Below, piece by piece: positions 23,571 to 33,804 of a stretch of 64,000 nt of DNA (position 1 is its first letter; the number at the start of each line of letters is the position of its first letter). Source of the DNA: Centrapalus pauciflorus (lineage: Eukaryota; Streptophyta; Magnoliopsida; Asterales; Asteraceae). A program made the position numbers and the translations under genes. The DNA lies in contig JAANYP010001811.1 of assembly GCA_020465985.1 (NCBI GenBank), positions 89,815 through 153,814 on the forward strand, in the 5' to 3' direction. The notes beneath the pieces are model-generated. The model was not told where the DNA came from, did no database searches, and saw nothing but the letters and a program-made list of their open reading frames with translations.

Positions 23571-25620
23571 GTACTTTTTAAAGTACACTGATATAATACA
23601 TGTACTTTATTAATTATTCATCGTACGTGTACTTTCTAAATCATTTATATATGATACTTATACTTGTTTTTTAATTGGTTATTTCGTTATAAAAGTTGAT
23701 ATGGTAAATGATATTCTGATTTGACATTTAAAATTTTTACTAAGATGCTGAATGATTATTGTCCATTAAAGGCTCAACTATAATTCCCCAATCCCTCGGC
23801 TTTTATAATGTTTTGTAGGCTTGTCACAATGACAGTATGACACTACTTGATCAATGTCAACACAAGTTCACTAAATATAAAGAGAGCCAATAAGTATTTC
23901 TAAAAAGAAGAGATACAAATATTGAACCATAAATCGTAGATGTTCTATCTTAAAAGTGTTAAAGTTTACCTTTATTGTCAGACATCCAAGTGTTGCAGCC
24001 TTGGTGTGAGATGACCAACAAGCTTATTCCCAAATTAGTGTTCCATAGATCTGCTAAGGATATTACTGAGTTAGTGAGTTATTATCCAATGAAATAACTC
24101 AACTTAAATGGGAACCAAAATTGATAATAATATCGTGAAACCAACTTAGAAGCATAAACACAAAACATCTTAGTAAAGTAAAAATATATATCAAATAAAC
24201 AAGATCATAAGATACATGCTATAAATAAAAAAAACTGAGATGATATAAAAACCAAGTTTTCTTTGGATATTTTAGACATTTTCAGAAATATTTTTAATAA
24301 AATTAAAGATGTAACATGTTTTCAACAAGATAGGAGTTGTATATAAATTGATACTATAGCATATCAATTCTGGATAAAGAATGTTTGATTTAGAAAACAC
24401 AAAATCAATGTTTAATCAATGACATACAAAAACAAAATACCTTTCAATCTTTCATAGCCAAGCCCTAAAAAATAAGTGATGAACCGCAAAACTTGATCTT
24501 CCTCTAAAATGGTTAAAAAGTAAGTCTGGGAAACAATTTGCAATAGTATATTTCCAAAAAAAATGCTATGAACTTCTATGTTTTGCTCAGGTCAAACATT
24601 TATATATTGTTATAGAATAGGTAAACATGATATGCATATTATATACCAATACGTATTATTTTTTTTAAAAATCCAATAATTTGGAGGACAATCAATCTTG
24701 CAGCCAAAGTTATTAAAATTACATTTTCAATGACAGTACATAAAAAAATATTATTAACTATATTTAATGAGCCATCCAGGAACTATTTTACATTTTCTTG
24801 ACCTTAAAGATAATATTTACCTGAATGTCAACAAGATCCTCATGATCATTGTTCACTATTCCTAAGATCCTCATGATCATTGTTCACTATTCCTATTTTC
24901 CTGCAATCTTTCTACAATAATACTAGAGTGGTATGAGAATGTAATAGCAAAAACAAACTTTTATAGATAAAAGTGAGAAACACAAACATGCGGATATGAA
25001 AAGGGAAACAACTTTCCATTGCTAAAACTAAATTAGGACCAATATAACGGGACCACTATGGCCTTAATTTTGTGGAATGTTCATTTGTTTCAGATGGCAT
25101 GTTATTAGCTATATATTTTTCGATGCACACCCAAATATTCTAACGAAGTTTCGTTTCACTCTGTAAATGGTGTTCTTTGCCAAATTTTTATAAAATATTA
25201 TTTGGTAACAGAATAACCATGACCACATTCAACATTGTGTAGTAAACAATTCTAAGAAACTAAATCAAGCATAAAAGTTACGGTACTTACCTTAAATTAA
25301 GACTCGAAAACTAGTCTAAGCTTGGATCTAGACTTCGATGTATCATAGAAAGAGGAGAGAATGTAGTAATAGAAGATGAAATTCTTTTTTCCCTGTAAAA
25401 TATTGGAGATAATACTTAAAGTCGAGCTTGAATCAAGAGAGAAAGTTACATATGCAGATCGATAGACATAAAGAAAGGGGAAAGAACGACATACCTAAAA
25501 GGAGGTCGAGAGAGCTCGAGTCGATTGTTAGCCCATCGAGAGAAGATAGCGCCGGTGGAGAAGATAGCACCGGTCGAGAGAGCTCCAGTCAATTTAATTA
25601 TTTATACATTCTATAAAAAT
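23571..25620 (-). other. Possible remnant of a spliced gene
   Basis: Several minus-strand stretches have good splice borders. 24441-24503 is open (acceptor TTTTAG, donor GTATTTTG; RFITYFLGLGYERLK) and its phase fits the next stretch, 23970-24050 (acceptor CTTAGCAG, donor GTAAAC; LWNTNLGISLLVISHQG). 24821-24900 has TTGCAG and GTAAAT borders but contains a perfect 31 bp tandem duplication (24833-24863 and 24864-24894) that breaks its frame. A strong donor GTAAGTACC follows a stretch ending near 25288, and another (GTATGT) follows a Ser/Arg-rich exon-like piece near 25495-25600. I cannot name the gene. It may be a decayed host gene, a non-coding RNA or chance. Confidence 0.3.
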
Positions 25621-25991
25621 TATTTCCTCAAAATATGGATTTACTTCAATTCCAAAAACTAATCCATTCTATTATTGACATATGAAAAAATATAAACAAT
25701 CGTGTTCTGTCTCAATTGTTCTAAATGTATTTTAGTGAATATAATGTTATAAATGGTTGTGTTAGAAAAATATGTGGTACGAAATAGAAACGAACTTGGT
25801 AATCACTTGGATGGGTTGATGGGAGGTACTATGCTTCTATAGGTCTTAACAAGTATTTAGTGAATTATAGTGTTTGGTTTGAACAAGTATTTAGTTAATT
25901 ATAGGAGTTTGTTAAAGGGCTTGGGACTTATGTTTACCCAGTGTATGTGTGTAATAGATAATTGGAAGCGTTGAGGGCTATCCAGAGAGAC

Positions 25992-26123
25992 TTAGATTAT
26001 GTTTGGTATAGGGAATTAAGAGGAGAGAAATGGAACTAAGAGGAATTCCAATGTTTGTTAACATGGGAATTCCTCTTATTTCCATTTCTCTCCTCTTAAT
26101 TCCCTATACCAAACATAATCTTA
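25992..26123. mobile_element. Tourist-like MITE (126 bp hairpin)
   Basis: 25995-26120 is a near-perfect inverted repeat: arms of about 59 bp with one or two mismatches and a loop of about 16 bases. Ends read GATTATGTTTGGTATAGGGA and its complement. It is flanked by TTA at 25992-25994 and 26121-26123, the target duplication of PIF/Harbinger (Tourist) elements. No coding capacity. A miRNA-like precursor is possible but less likely given the TTA borders. Confidence 0.75.
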
Positions 26124-26376
26124 GCGTGTAATTGGCAATTGTTGTTCGCTTATGGGAACCGGGTTCTTAAATGTTCAATCACGGTGAGTTTTAGGTTTTG
26201 TGTAGAAGTAAATTGTTTCTCGAAGTTATGACGAGATCTTATCCACATTGCTTTCTTGCCTTTGCTTATTGGTTATACATTCATTCATCACATTACTTTA
26301 TATTCATTAATCTAGTAACTCATTAAAAAACTTTGTTGTTCTATGTTAGGTTGTTGGATCTTTTGAGGTGTTTTTT

Positions 26377-27019
26377 TGTTGGAAAAGGTGTAAATTTTTC
26401 AAAGGAAAAAGTGTATCTTCCATGGTTTTGGACCAAATATAATTATATATAGTTGTGAGATGTATAATTAATATTTTGTGGGTTTGTATTCTCCTTGAAG
26501 AGAGGATTACAACGATATAAAGAACGTCCAAAACGGAGCTAATATGAATGAGATATCGATGCTCAAAGATTGGTGTTTGATATGGGAAAATGCAAGTTAA
26601 AAGTGTGAAAACTTGTCCCACATAGGAAGAAGGACCAAACCATGAGTGGTTTATAAGGAGGAGCCTTGACAAGCAATTCAAGTTACTCCAACACAAATTT
26701 TGGGTCCAAATAGTAGCAAATTATTAAACCCGTGTGCGCTCACATCTGCCTCGTACTTTGTATAAGGTTATTTTTTGCGTGAGCCGCGTTCGTGTCTTGG
26801 ACGAATCTAGACAATTCTAGTGCCGTTACAGAATTGATTTAATGCTAGAATTATTATATTTAATTATTAATAAAAAATGTTTTTTATTACTATTAAATAT
26901 AATTAATTTGTTGTTACAACTCATGGTTTAATAATACAATTATTATATTTAACTATTAATAAAAAAATGGTTTTTTTATTATTATTACAATTAAATATAA
27001 ATAATTTGTTGTTACAACT
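26377..27019 (+). repeat. 5' LTR of Copia C, left part
   Basis: Starts TGTTGGAAAAGGTG and matches the 3' LTR from 41145. It contains an imperfect tandem duplication of about 90 bp (26840-27019, each unit ending TTGTTGTTACAACT) that is also in the 3' LTR. It is interrupted at 27019 by B, just before the TATA box, which now lies at 36434-36440. Confidence 0.92.
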
Positions 27020-27687
27020 TGTCAGGATCTGGGTATGAATTACCAAGACTAACTGATTTGAATTTATCAGAGTATAAATCAATAATATTGCTTTGAATCA
27101 AAGCTTAATCAAGAAGTTTGCGGAATAACACTTAATTATTTTATCAAAAACTTTCAGAATCAATAATGAATAAACACACAAGAATTAATCAAGACTGTTT
27201 GTATTGCTGAATTCAACGATTACAATCACCTCTAATCTGTTTGATTAGACGAAGAACACAGACTGTTCTTAGGGTTTTACAACCTTAGAGGCTTATGAAA
27301 ACTTAATCAACAAAGCAATTACAGACTCAAAAATATGCAGGAAAAACCTATAAAATAGAAAGACCTATTCTATGTATTTATATTGCTTCTTGATATGTTT
27401 CCTTGACGAATAATGACTTCTCTGATAGTAGATATGCTGGAATCTTCACGTAGATATCGTTTCCTGAAAATCAGCACTTTCTGTTTCTGAAACTGTTGAG
27501 CAGCTTGAATCTCTTGACAGCATGAGCAGAGCAGCTTGAGTTGTTTTGCTCTGGCAGCTTGAACTTTTACACTAGCAGCTCGAGTTTCTTCAACTAGCAG
27601 CATGAACTTTGTATTTACATTTAAAAACTACTAACAGTCTGAGAAGTCTAACTAGCAGCTTGAATATACTTAAACTATTTCCCAACA
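27020..27687 (-). repeat. 3' LTR of Copia B
   Basis: 668 bp, TGTCAGG to CCCAACA. TATAAATA on the minus strand at 27375-27382. About six CAGC(T/A)(T/C)GA motifs lie at 27508-27665. Confidence 0.97.
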
Positions 27688-27702
27688 ATCTCCCCCTAAC
27701 TT
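27688..27702 (-). other. Terminal polypurine tract of Copia B
   Basis: On the minus strand AAGTTAGGGGGAGAT, directly next to the 3' LTR; the plus-strand primer. Confidence 0.9.
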
Positions 27703-27786
27703 AAATTCTTTACACAAGACTTTAAGTTCTAAAAAAAATGGAAATGAATAAGTAAGCTGTTATTTACAAACCAAGGCTTACAAAAC

Positions 27787-30585
27787 TTACAGCTGTGCAA
27801 GTTTATGATCTATAGCCTTCAAAAATTCTCTCTTCATCTCTTCTTTATCACAAGATACTCTAGCTGATTTTATTTGCAGCAACATATCTTTTGAAAAATT
27901 GTAAAACTCGAGATTGAAGAAGATACCAGACCCATCTGTGAATTTGATTCTGTATGTCTTTGACTTGACAAAAAGATCAATTTGCTTGATCTTTTTCCCT
28001 TTCTTCTCAGCATCTTCTATCTCTTGTCTTGCAAATTCAGGGTCAACCACTGTACTTAGATCTCTGATGAGTTGTTTCACTTGTGGAAGAGCAGATCTAA
28101 CTTGTGTAATAGACCCTATGTTGTACATCTTTATCAGTTCATCCCTGGTCAGCTTCTGAACCATTTGCCAGAATGTATCAAACTCTTCTTCTGGTCCAGA
28201 CTCTCTTCTTATTACAAACTTGACCCTTAAATCTCTTTCATCCAGTGACTTAGCAAACCAGTAGTTGATTTGAGGCTTTGTGAAATCATGCTGATCAATC
28301 AGCTTCTCTATCTCCATAGCCTTTTGCAAGTGTTGCTCAAAGAGCACCCTCTTAACAGATGAAGGAATAGGAATAACTGCTTGATCAGTGGAAGCAGGTG
28401 CACTGGCATTAGCTTCAGTTTGTACTGATTGAGTTGATGGTTGGACTTCTTGGGATGGTTGAGCTTCTGGAGAGACTTTTGTTCTCTTTCTTTTTTTCAT
28501 CTCCTTGTCATGAATCTCTTGCAGCCTTTCAGTTGGCATGGACTGAGCCATTTTCTTTGGGATACCTGCTGCAAATGCAAAATTTATCAAAAATCTTCTG
28601 TGCTCAGCTTTAGAGTGCCCTGTTGGCATCTTTCTCTTCTTTGCTCCTTGCTTAACCACAAACCCCTTTAAGTAATCACCTAAAGTCTCATCATCATCCA
28701 TTGGGGTTTGGGCTTGCTGATCTAATTCCTTGTCCTGTTCTTCTGCTATTCTTTTGGCAATTTCAGCATCAAAGGCAATTTGGGCTTCTTTGGAAGAAAA
28801 TTTATGCTTTGGAGACTCAATGAGAATGCCCTTGCCCTTGTCTTTTGCAGCAGATGTTGTAGCTTGGACTGTGCTTGATGGAGCTTGAATGCCTTCATTG
28901 ATCACAACTCCAGTAGCTTTTGAAGGAGCAGCTTGAGTTTCTAGGCTAACAGCTTGAGAAGCTGTTGAGACTGCTAGCCTAGAAACTGGAACTGTTGATG
29001 CTGCTTGGACTGTTGTTGTTGGAGCTGCTTGAACTGACTTGGGAACCTCCTGATTCTCCCCCTTTTTGGAAGCATTGGTTTGGTCAGAAGGACCGACAAC
29101 CTTTGCCCCTTGGGTTTGAATCATCTGCTCTAATTTCATAATTTTATTTCCACAGAGGGTGAACCCTTTGTGAAGATAATCCATTCGCTTATTCTGAGCA
29201 GCCTCTGCCTGTTTGAGTTCAAAATTTTGAGCCCCCTGTGCAGCAATGATGGACATTTGATATTCCAACATGGCTACAACAGGTATCAGCTTGGGATCCG
29301 TCAAAAGCATGAGTTGCAGACTTGTCTCAAGATCAGAAAACACCTGGGGTGCTTGTGATCTATCACTGACATTAAGACCAGAAGTAGAAACTTCTGGGCC
29401 CCTCTTTTCTTGGTTCTGGGGACTTCCAGCTTGTGTTTGCACACTTGCTGTTGCCATGAGCGTGGTCTTAGCTATGTTGGCCCTGTCCTGTGCCTCTTGT
29501 GCAGAGACATCAGTAGTGCCAGCCACAGAACTCATATGAACCATCTCTGAAGAGATGTTCACCTCCTGAGAGAGGATGGGAGTTTCCTCAACTGGTTCCC
29601 TTTGGATATTCTGTGCAGAAGTATCCTTCTGCACAGGGATATATGGCTCTTGTTGATGGGAGGAGGAGGAAGGAGCTCCTGGTCCCCTTTTTCTTTTATA
29701 TAAGTATCTTAGTGGGCGTCTTGGCTGTACAAAAGGATCAGATGGAATATTTGTATCATGAGGAGTGGGTTGGGGTCCTGGGGGTGAAGCAGGAATGTTG
29801 GGCTGTGTCTGCTCAGGACCCTCTCCTCTGTTTCCTGGAATGATGTTCATCATTGCAGAGGGCAATGGAACATCTACAGTGACAAAATTGGCACTTGGCT
29901 TTAACAGCCTTTTGATTGAAGACAATGAGTGCCTATGGGAAACATGTATCCGTTTATGTAAATGTGGAGTTGTGCAGGTGTGTGCAATAATTTCTGCCAA
30001 AAACCTAGGATACATCAGAAATTTCCCATTCTTTAGGGAATGATGCCTTAACATCCCCTGAAAAATCATGTTTGAAAAATTGAACTGTTGGCCAGTAGAA
30101 AAGCACACTAAGGCAGTGGCAATATTTGAAGAAAACTCAGACCAACCAGTTCTTTTGGGGCTTAAACATTGCTGAATAATATGCACAAGGTATTTCCATT
30201 TAGGAGAAAAATGTGCCTTAAGAAAAGTAAAAGAATCAGCAGGACCCCTATAACCAATATTTTGAAGACCAAAATGTAGAGCTTGAAGGGATAGGTCGGT
30301 CATACCTGAGGCATCTTGAAGATGCAAGTGATGTCTGATGGATTCCTCAGTGATATTGATGACAGTTCCATCAATCTTGGATATGAGGGTAGGCACTCCA
30401 TTGATGGTTTGAACAGATGCATGATTCCAAAACTGTTCAATATGGGAGATGTATATAGTAGGGTTTATGGATAAGGCATAATGGATATGGGAGTGTCTGA
30501 GGAAATCCATCATTGCATGAAACGGTTGAAGTTCAGCGTGTTTTAGGGTGTATGGGAGGCAGTTGTGTTCTTTTACGAACTCCAT
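27787..30585 (-). CDS. Extra ORF (ORF3) of Copia B, 932 codons, intact
   Basis: The only long uninterrupted frame in the window. It starts at ATG 30585 (MEFVKEHNCLPY), as do the A and D copies. Residues 1-230 form a conserved, fold-like domain (MMDFLRHSHIHYALSINP, FSPKWKYLVHIIQQCLSPKR, QQFNFSNMIFQGMLRHH, KFLMYPRFLAEII). Residues 240-420 are Pro/Ser/Gln-rich. About 430-480 is helical and coiled-coil-like. About 500-620 is Ala/Thr/Gln-rich. From about 620 a basic, conserved C-terminal part (MPTGHSKAEHRRFLINFAFA, FVKSKTYRIKFTDGSG) runs to the LAQL end. No signal peptide or membrane helix is visible, which argues against a classical envelope. A GPEQ-containing homologue is in F (62149 onward). 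Function unknown. Confidence 0.88.
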   Translation of the reverse strand: MEFVKEHNCLPYTLKHAELQPFHAMMDFLRHSHIHYALSINPTIYISHIEQFWNHASVQTINGVPTLISKIDGTVINITEESIRHHLHLQDASGMTDLSLQALHFGLQNIGYRGPADSFTFLKAHFSPKWKYLVHIIQQCLSPKRTGWSEFSSNIATALVCFSTGQQFNFSNMIFQGMLRHHSLKNGKFLMYPRFLAEIIAHTCTTPHLHKRIHVSHRHSLSSIKRLLKPSANFVTVDVPLPSAMMNIIPGNRGEGPEQTQPNIPASPPGPQPTPHDTNIPSDPFVQPRRPLRYLYKRKRGPGAPSSSSHQQEPYIPVQKDTSAQNIQREPVEETPILSQEVNISSEMVHMSSVAGTTDVSAQEAQDRANIAKTTLMATASVQTQAGSPQNQEKRGPEVSTSGLNVSDRSQAPQVFSDLETSLQLMLLTDPKLIPVVAMLEYQMSIIAAQGAQNFELKQAEAAQNKRMDYLHKGFTLCGNKIMKLEQMIQTQGAKVVGPSDQTNASKKGENQEVPKSVQAAPTTTVQAASTVPVSRLAVSTASQAVSLETQAAPSKATGVVINEGIQAPSSTVQATTSAAKDKGKGILIESPKHKFSSKEAQIAFDAEIAKRIAEEQDKELDQQAQTPMDDDETLGDYLKGFVVKQGAKKRKMPTGHSKAEHRRFLINFAFAAGIPKKMAQSMPTERLQEIHDKEMKKRKRTKVSPEAQPSQEVQPSTQSVQTEANASAPASTDQAVIPIPSSVKRVLFEQHLQKAMEIEKLIDQHDFTKPQINYWFAKSLDERDLRVKFVIRRESGPEEEFDTFWQMVQKLTRDELIKMYNIGSITQVRSALPQVKQLIRDLSTVVDPEFARQEIEDAEKKGKKIKQIDLFVKSKTYRIKFTDGSGIFFNLEFYNFSKDMLLQIKSARVSCDKEEMKREFLKAIDHKLAQL

Positions 30586-30880
30586 TGATGAAGAAACGAT
30601 GGTTTAGGGTTTGAAAGAGGAATGTGTGATTCGTTCAGAGAGAAAGTAAGAGGCCGTGGAAGAAGAATTTGTAACTGGTAGTTACAACTGAACGAAATCG
30701 GGACCTTTAAAGGTTTCGAAAAGGTTGGGTCCCGCGCACACATTTGAAAAATTACCCAAATACCCTGCACACTTTGACAGATCAAGTGAAAATAACTAGC
30801 AGTCCGAGAAAATGAACTAGCAGCATGAGAAAATTCTCATGCTGTTAGATTAAAATTAGGCAACTTTTCAATGAAACAGT
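30586..30880 (-). promoter_or_regulatory. Conserved leader of the Copia B extra ORF
   Basis: Non-coding stretch between pol and ORF3 that stays recognisable in A (about 1150-1345) and D (46063-46260). Shared parts: CAACTGAACGAAA, GGGACCTTTAAAGG-like, GGGTCCCGCGC (B, D), and on the minus strand AAAGTGTGCAGGG, which resembles a splice acceptor (GTGTGCAG/GG). It could be the 5' leader of a spliced or internally started ORF3 mRNA. The conservation is seen; the role is inferred. Confidence 0.4.
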
Positions 30881-30893
30881 GTCTCCCCCTTAA
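30881..30893 (-). other. Internal polypurine tract-like site of Copia B
   Basis: TTAAGGGGGAGAC on the minus strand, about 35 bases behind the RNase H stop. It matches the site at 1456-1468 in A and resembles the LTR-adjacent tract. Confidence 0.5.
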
Positions 30894-30927
30894 ATAAGCA
30901 TACTGAGTAGATAATAATGAAAACCAA

Positions 30928-32394
30928 TTAATCCATGTTTACCATACCAACATTTGATACTAGGAAAGTGAACCTTCCCACATCAAAAGGTTTTGTAAAT
31001 AGATCAGCTAACTGATCATCTGTATGTATTTTGGTAACTTGGATTAACTTCTTTTCATTACAGTCTCTAATGAAGTGAAATCTGATTTCTATATGCTTGG
31101 TTTTTGGGAATTTCACTGGGTTTTGCACAATGCTGATTGCACTTGAATTGTCAATATAAATAGGAGTGGATAAGAAATTCATACCATAGTCTCTTAGTTG
31201 ATTTTGAATCCACATCACCTGGGAGCAGCAGCTTGCAGCTGCTACGTATTCTGCCTCAATGGATGATGTGGAGACAGTTGTTTGCTTTTTGCATTGCCAA
31301 GAGACCAGTCTTGCTCCTAAGTATTGACATCCACCAGTTGTGGATTTCCTGTCAATGTTGCATCCACCATAGTCACTGTCAGAATAAGCAGTTAGTTCAA
31401 AAGGAGAGTCTTTAGGATACCATAGGCCTAAATGTGGTTGGCCTTTAAGATATCTAAAGATTCTCTTAACAGCAACCAAGTGAGAATGCTTTGGAGAGCA
31501 TTGAAACCTAGCACACACACAGACAGCAAACATAATATCAGGTCTGGAAGAAGTTAGATACATGAGAGATCCTATAAGGGATCTGTATAGATGAATGTCC
31601 ACATCTATGCCATCTTTGTCTGTATGGAGCTGTTTATGAGGATCCATTGGAGTGCTTGCAACCTTTGTGTCTTGATAGCCAAACTTTTCCAGTATGTCTT
31701 TGACATACTTTGATTGACTTATGAATAGACCAGTAGGCTTCTGTTTAATCTGCAGCCCTAGAAAGAATGTGAGTTCTCCCATTGAACTCATTTGAAACTT
31801 TTTGTGCATTAGGGCCTCAAACTCTTTGCACAAACCATCATTGGTTGAACCAAAGATGATGTCATCAACATAGATTTGGACAAGCAGAATCTCATCTTTG
31901 ATAGACTTAGTGAAGAGTGTTTTGTCCAAAGTGCCTCTCTTGAATCCATTCTGTAGAAGATATGATGACAGAGTGTCATACCATGCTCTGGGGGCTTGGT
32001 GAAGACCATAGAGAGCCTTGTCTAGCTTGTACACCCTGTCTGGATACTTGAAGTCTTCAAAACCAGGAGGTTGACACACATATACTTCCTCTTCAATTGT
32101 CCCATACAGGAAAGCAGACTTGACATCCATTTGGTACACTTTAAATCCTTTGAAGCTTGCATAGGCTAGAAATAGTCTGATGGCTTCAATTCTTGCTACT
32201 GGAGCAAATACATCATCATAATCAATGCCTTCTTCTTGAGTGTACCCTTGTGCTACTAGTCTTGCTTTGTTCTTGATGACTATCCCTCTCTCATCCTTCT
32301 TGTTTCCGAACACCCATCTTGTACCAATTGCTCTCTTACCTTTAGGAAGATCCACCAGAGTCCATACATTTTGAATTTTGAACTGTAAAAGCTC
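30928..32394 (-). pseudogene. Copia B reverse transcriptase and RNase H
   Basis: About 488 codons open after the nonsense codon at 32395-32397. RT motifs: RWVFGNKKDERG, QMDVKSAFLYG (first Asp), LYGLHQAPRAWY and YVDDIIFGS near 31860. RNase H motifs: YSDSDYGGCNIDRKSTTGG, EAEYVAA, IDNSSAIS, and FTKPFDVGRF near the end. All expected catalytic Asp and Glu residues seem present. The frame is the same as the integrase frame, so one TAA (Glu in copy A) separates INT from RT. A GTG at 32353-32355 is not a likely start. Confidence 0.93.
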
Positions 32395-33804
32395 TTATTG
32401 CATAGCTTCAATCCAGGATGAATCTTTTAATGCTTCTGATGCCTTTTTGGGTTCTAGTTGAGACATGAAACAGGCATGTTCAAAAGCAGCTAGACTGAAT
32501 TCAGGAACTGCTTGTTCAGCAGCAGCAGTCTCATTGTGAACCATTTTCCTTGTTTGAACAGGAGTGCTTGGATCACCCAGTATTTGATTGAGAGGGTGAT
32601 ACTTGTGAACCCTTAGTGTGGGCTCCCTCTCTGTTTGAAAAGAAGTTCCAAGATTTGTATCATCTCCATCAGAATTAGGAAAAGGATCAGCTTCAGGAAC
32701 AGCTTGACTTGAATATGGGACTGTGTCCCTTTGTGTTAGAGCTGTTCTCTCAGGACTTGGGAGTGGCACTTCAGTATCTGGATGTGCATCATGTTGGGCA
32801 TTCAGGACCCCTGGAGGATCACATGACAGAAGTGGTAGAGTGGTGTAATCATCCCAACTTGTTGAATCTGCAGCAGTCTGAAACTTTGTGCCAACAGCTT
32901 GAGAAATTGTATTGGCAGCATGAGAATTTGTGTTAGCAGCTTCAACCCTGTATGCATCAGCTTCTGCAGTATACTCAACAAAGCTCAGAGAATGTGTTAG
33001 TGAATCTAAATCAAACAACCAATCAGGACCAGTGCCTTTGATATTAGCAGTATTTTCATTAAATTCAACATTGGCACTTTCTTCAATTGTTTTAGACACA
33101 CTGTTGTATACTCTATAGGCTTTGCTTTGAGTTGAGTATCCTACAAAGAATCCTTCTTCAGCTTTACTTTCAAACTTTCCTAAGTGAGTCTTAGTGTGAA
33201 GAATAGTACATGGGCATCCAAAAGGCTTGAAGAAAGCAATTAGGGGACTTCTGTTATGGAATAACTCATAGGGAGTTTTCCCTTGTGATTGAACAACTTG
33301 AACCCTATTTAGAACATAACAGGCTGTATTAACAGCTTCTGCCCAGAAAGTCATTGGCAGATTTGAATCAGCTAACATTGTTCTAGCAGCCTCAATTAAT
33401 GTTCTGTTCTTTCTTTCAGCTACACCGTTTTGTTGTGGTGTTCTTGGTGCACTATATTGTCTAGCAATGCCTTTGGACTCACAGAAACTGTTTAGAATGT
33501 GATTTTTAAATTCAGTTCCATTGTCTGATCTTATCACCTTAACTTTGGAATTTGATTGGTTTTCTATCTTAAGGATAAAAGACTTAACTAGCTCAGCAGT
33601 TTCATCTTTGGACCTAAGAAAGTAAACCCAAGTAAATCTGGTGAAATCATCAACAATGACTAAACAGTATGCCCTTTTATTCAAACTCAAAACAGATGTT
33701 GGACCAAATAGATCCATATGTAGCAACTGAAGGACAGATGAGATTGAATTTACTTCTTTGGTCTTATGAGAAGTTTTGTGTTGCTTACCTTTAAGGCATT
33801 GCAT
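32395..33804 (-). pseudogene. Copia B integrase, lacking its N-terminus
   Basis: Begins inside the zinc-binding region (ECMQCLKGK). The core is intact: HMDLFGPTSVLSLNKRA (first Asp), VIRSDNGTEFKN (second Asp), SAPRTPQQNGVAERKNRT (Glu). The GKTPYELF and KPFGCPC blocks and the long variable linker to RT follow. It ends at the TAA at 32395-32397. The start of the domain, with its His pair, has been removed by the deletion that also took the protease, and the frame overlaps the end of gag by 55 bases in another phase. It has a complete D,D,E set but cannot be released without protease in trans. Confidence 0.92.

Noticed and set aside
25995..26120. miRNA precursor
   Set aside because: The hairpin is too perfect and is bounded by TTA duplications with Tourist-type ends; a MITE explains it better.
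26346..26696. 116-codon minus-strand frame with hydrophobic stretches
   Set aside because: It lies inside the Copia C 5' LTR and recurs in the 3' LTR (41132-41464); a shadow of repeat DNA.
27370..27603. 77-codon minus-strand frame repeated at 36104-36337 and 42840-43073
   Set aside because: It is LTR sequence of B and D (U3/R region), and its repetition reflects the LTRs, not a conserved gene.
29170..30043. Plus-strand frames of 60-92 codons
   Set aside because: Antisense shadows of the intact 932-codon frame at 27787-30585.
27787..30585. Calling the extra ORF an envelope gene
   Set aside because: No signal peptide, furin-like site or transmembrane helix is visible by eye; the position alone is not enough.
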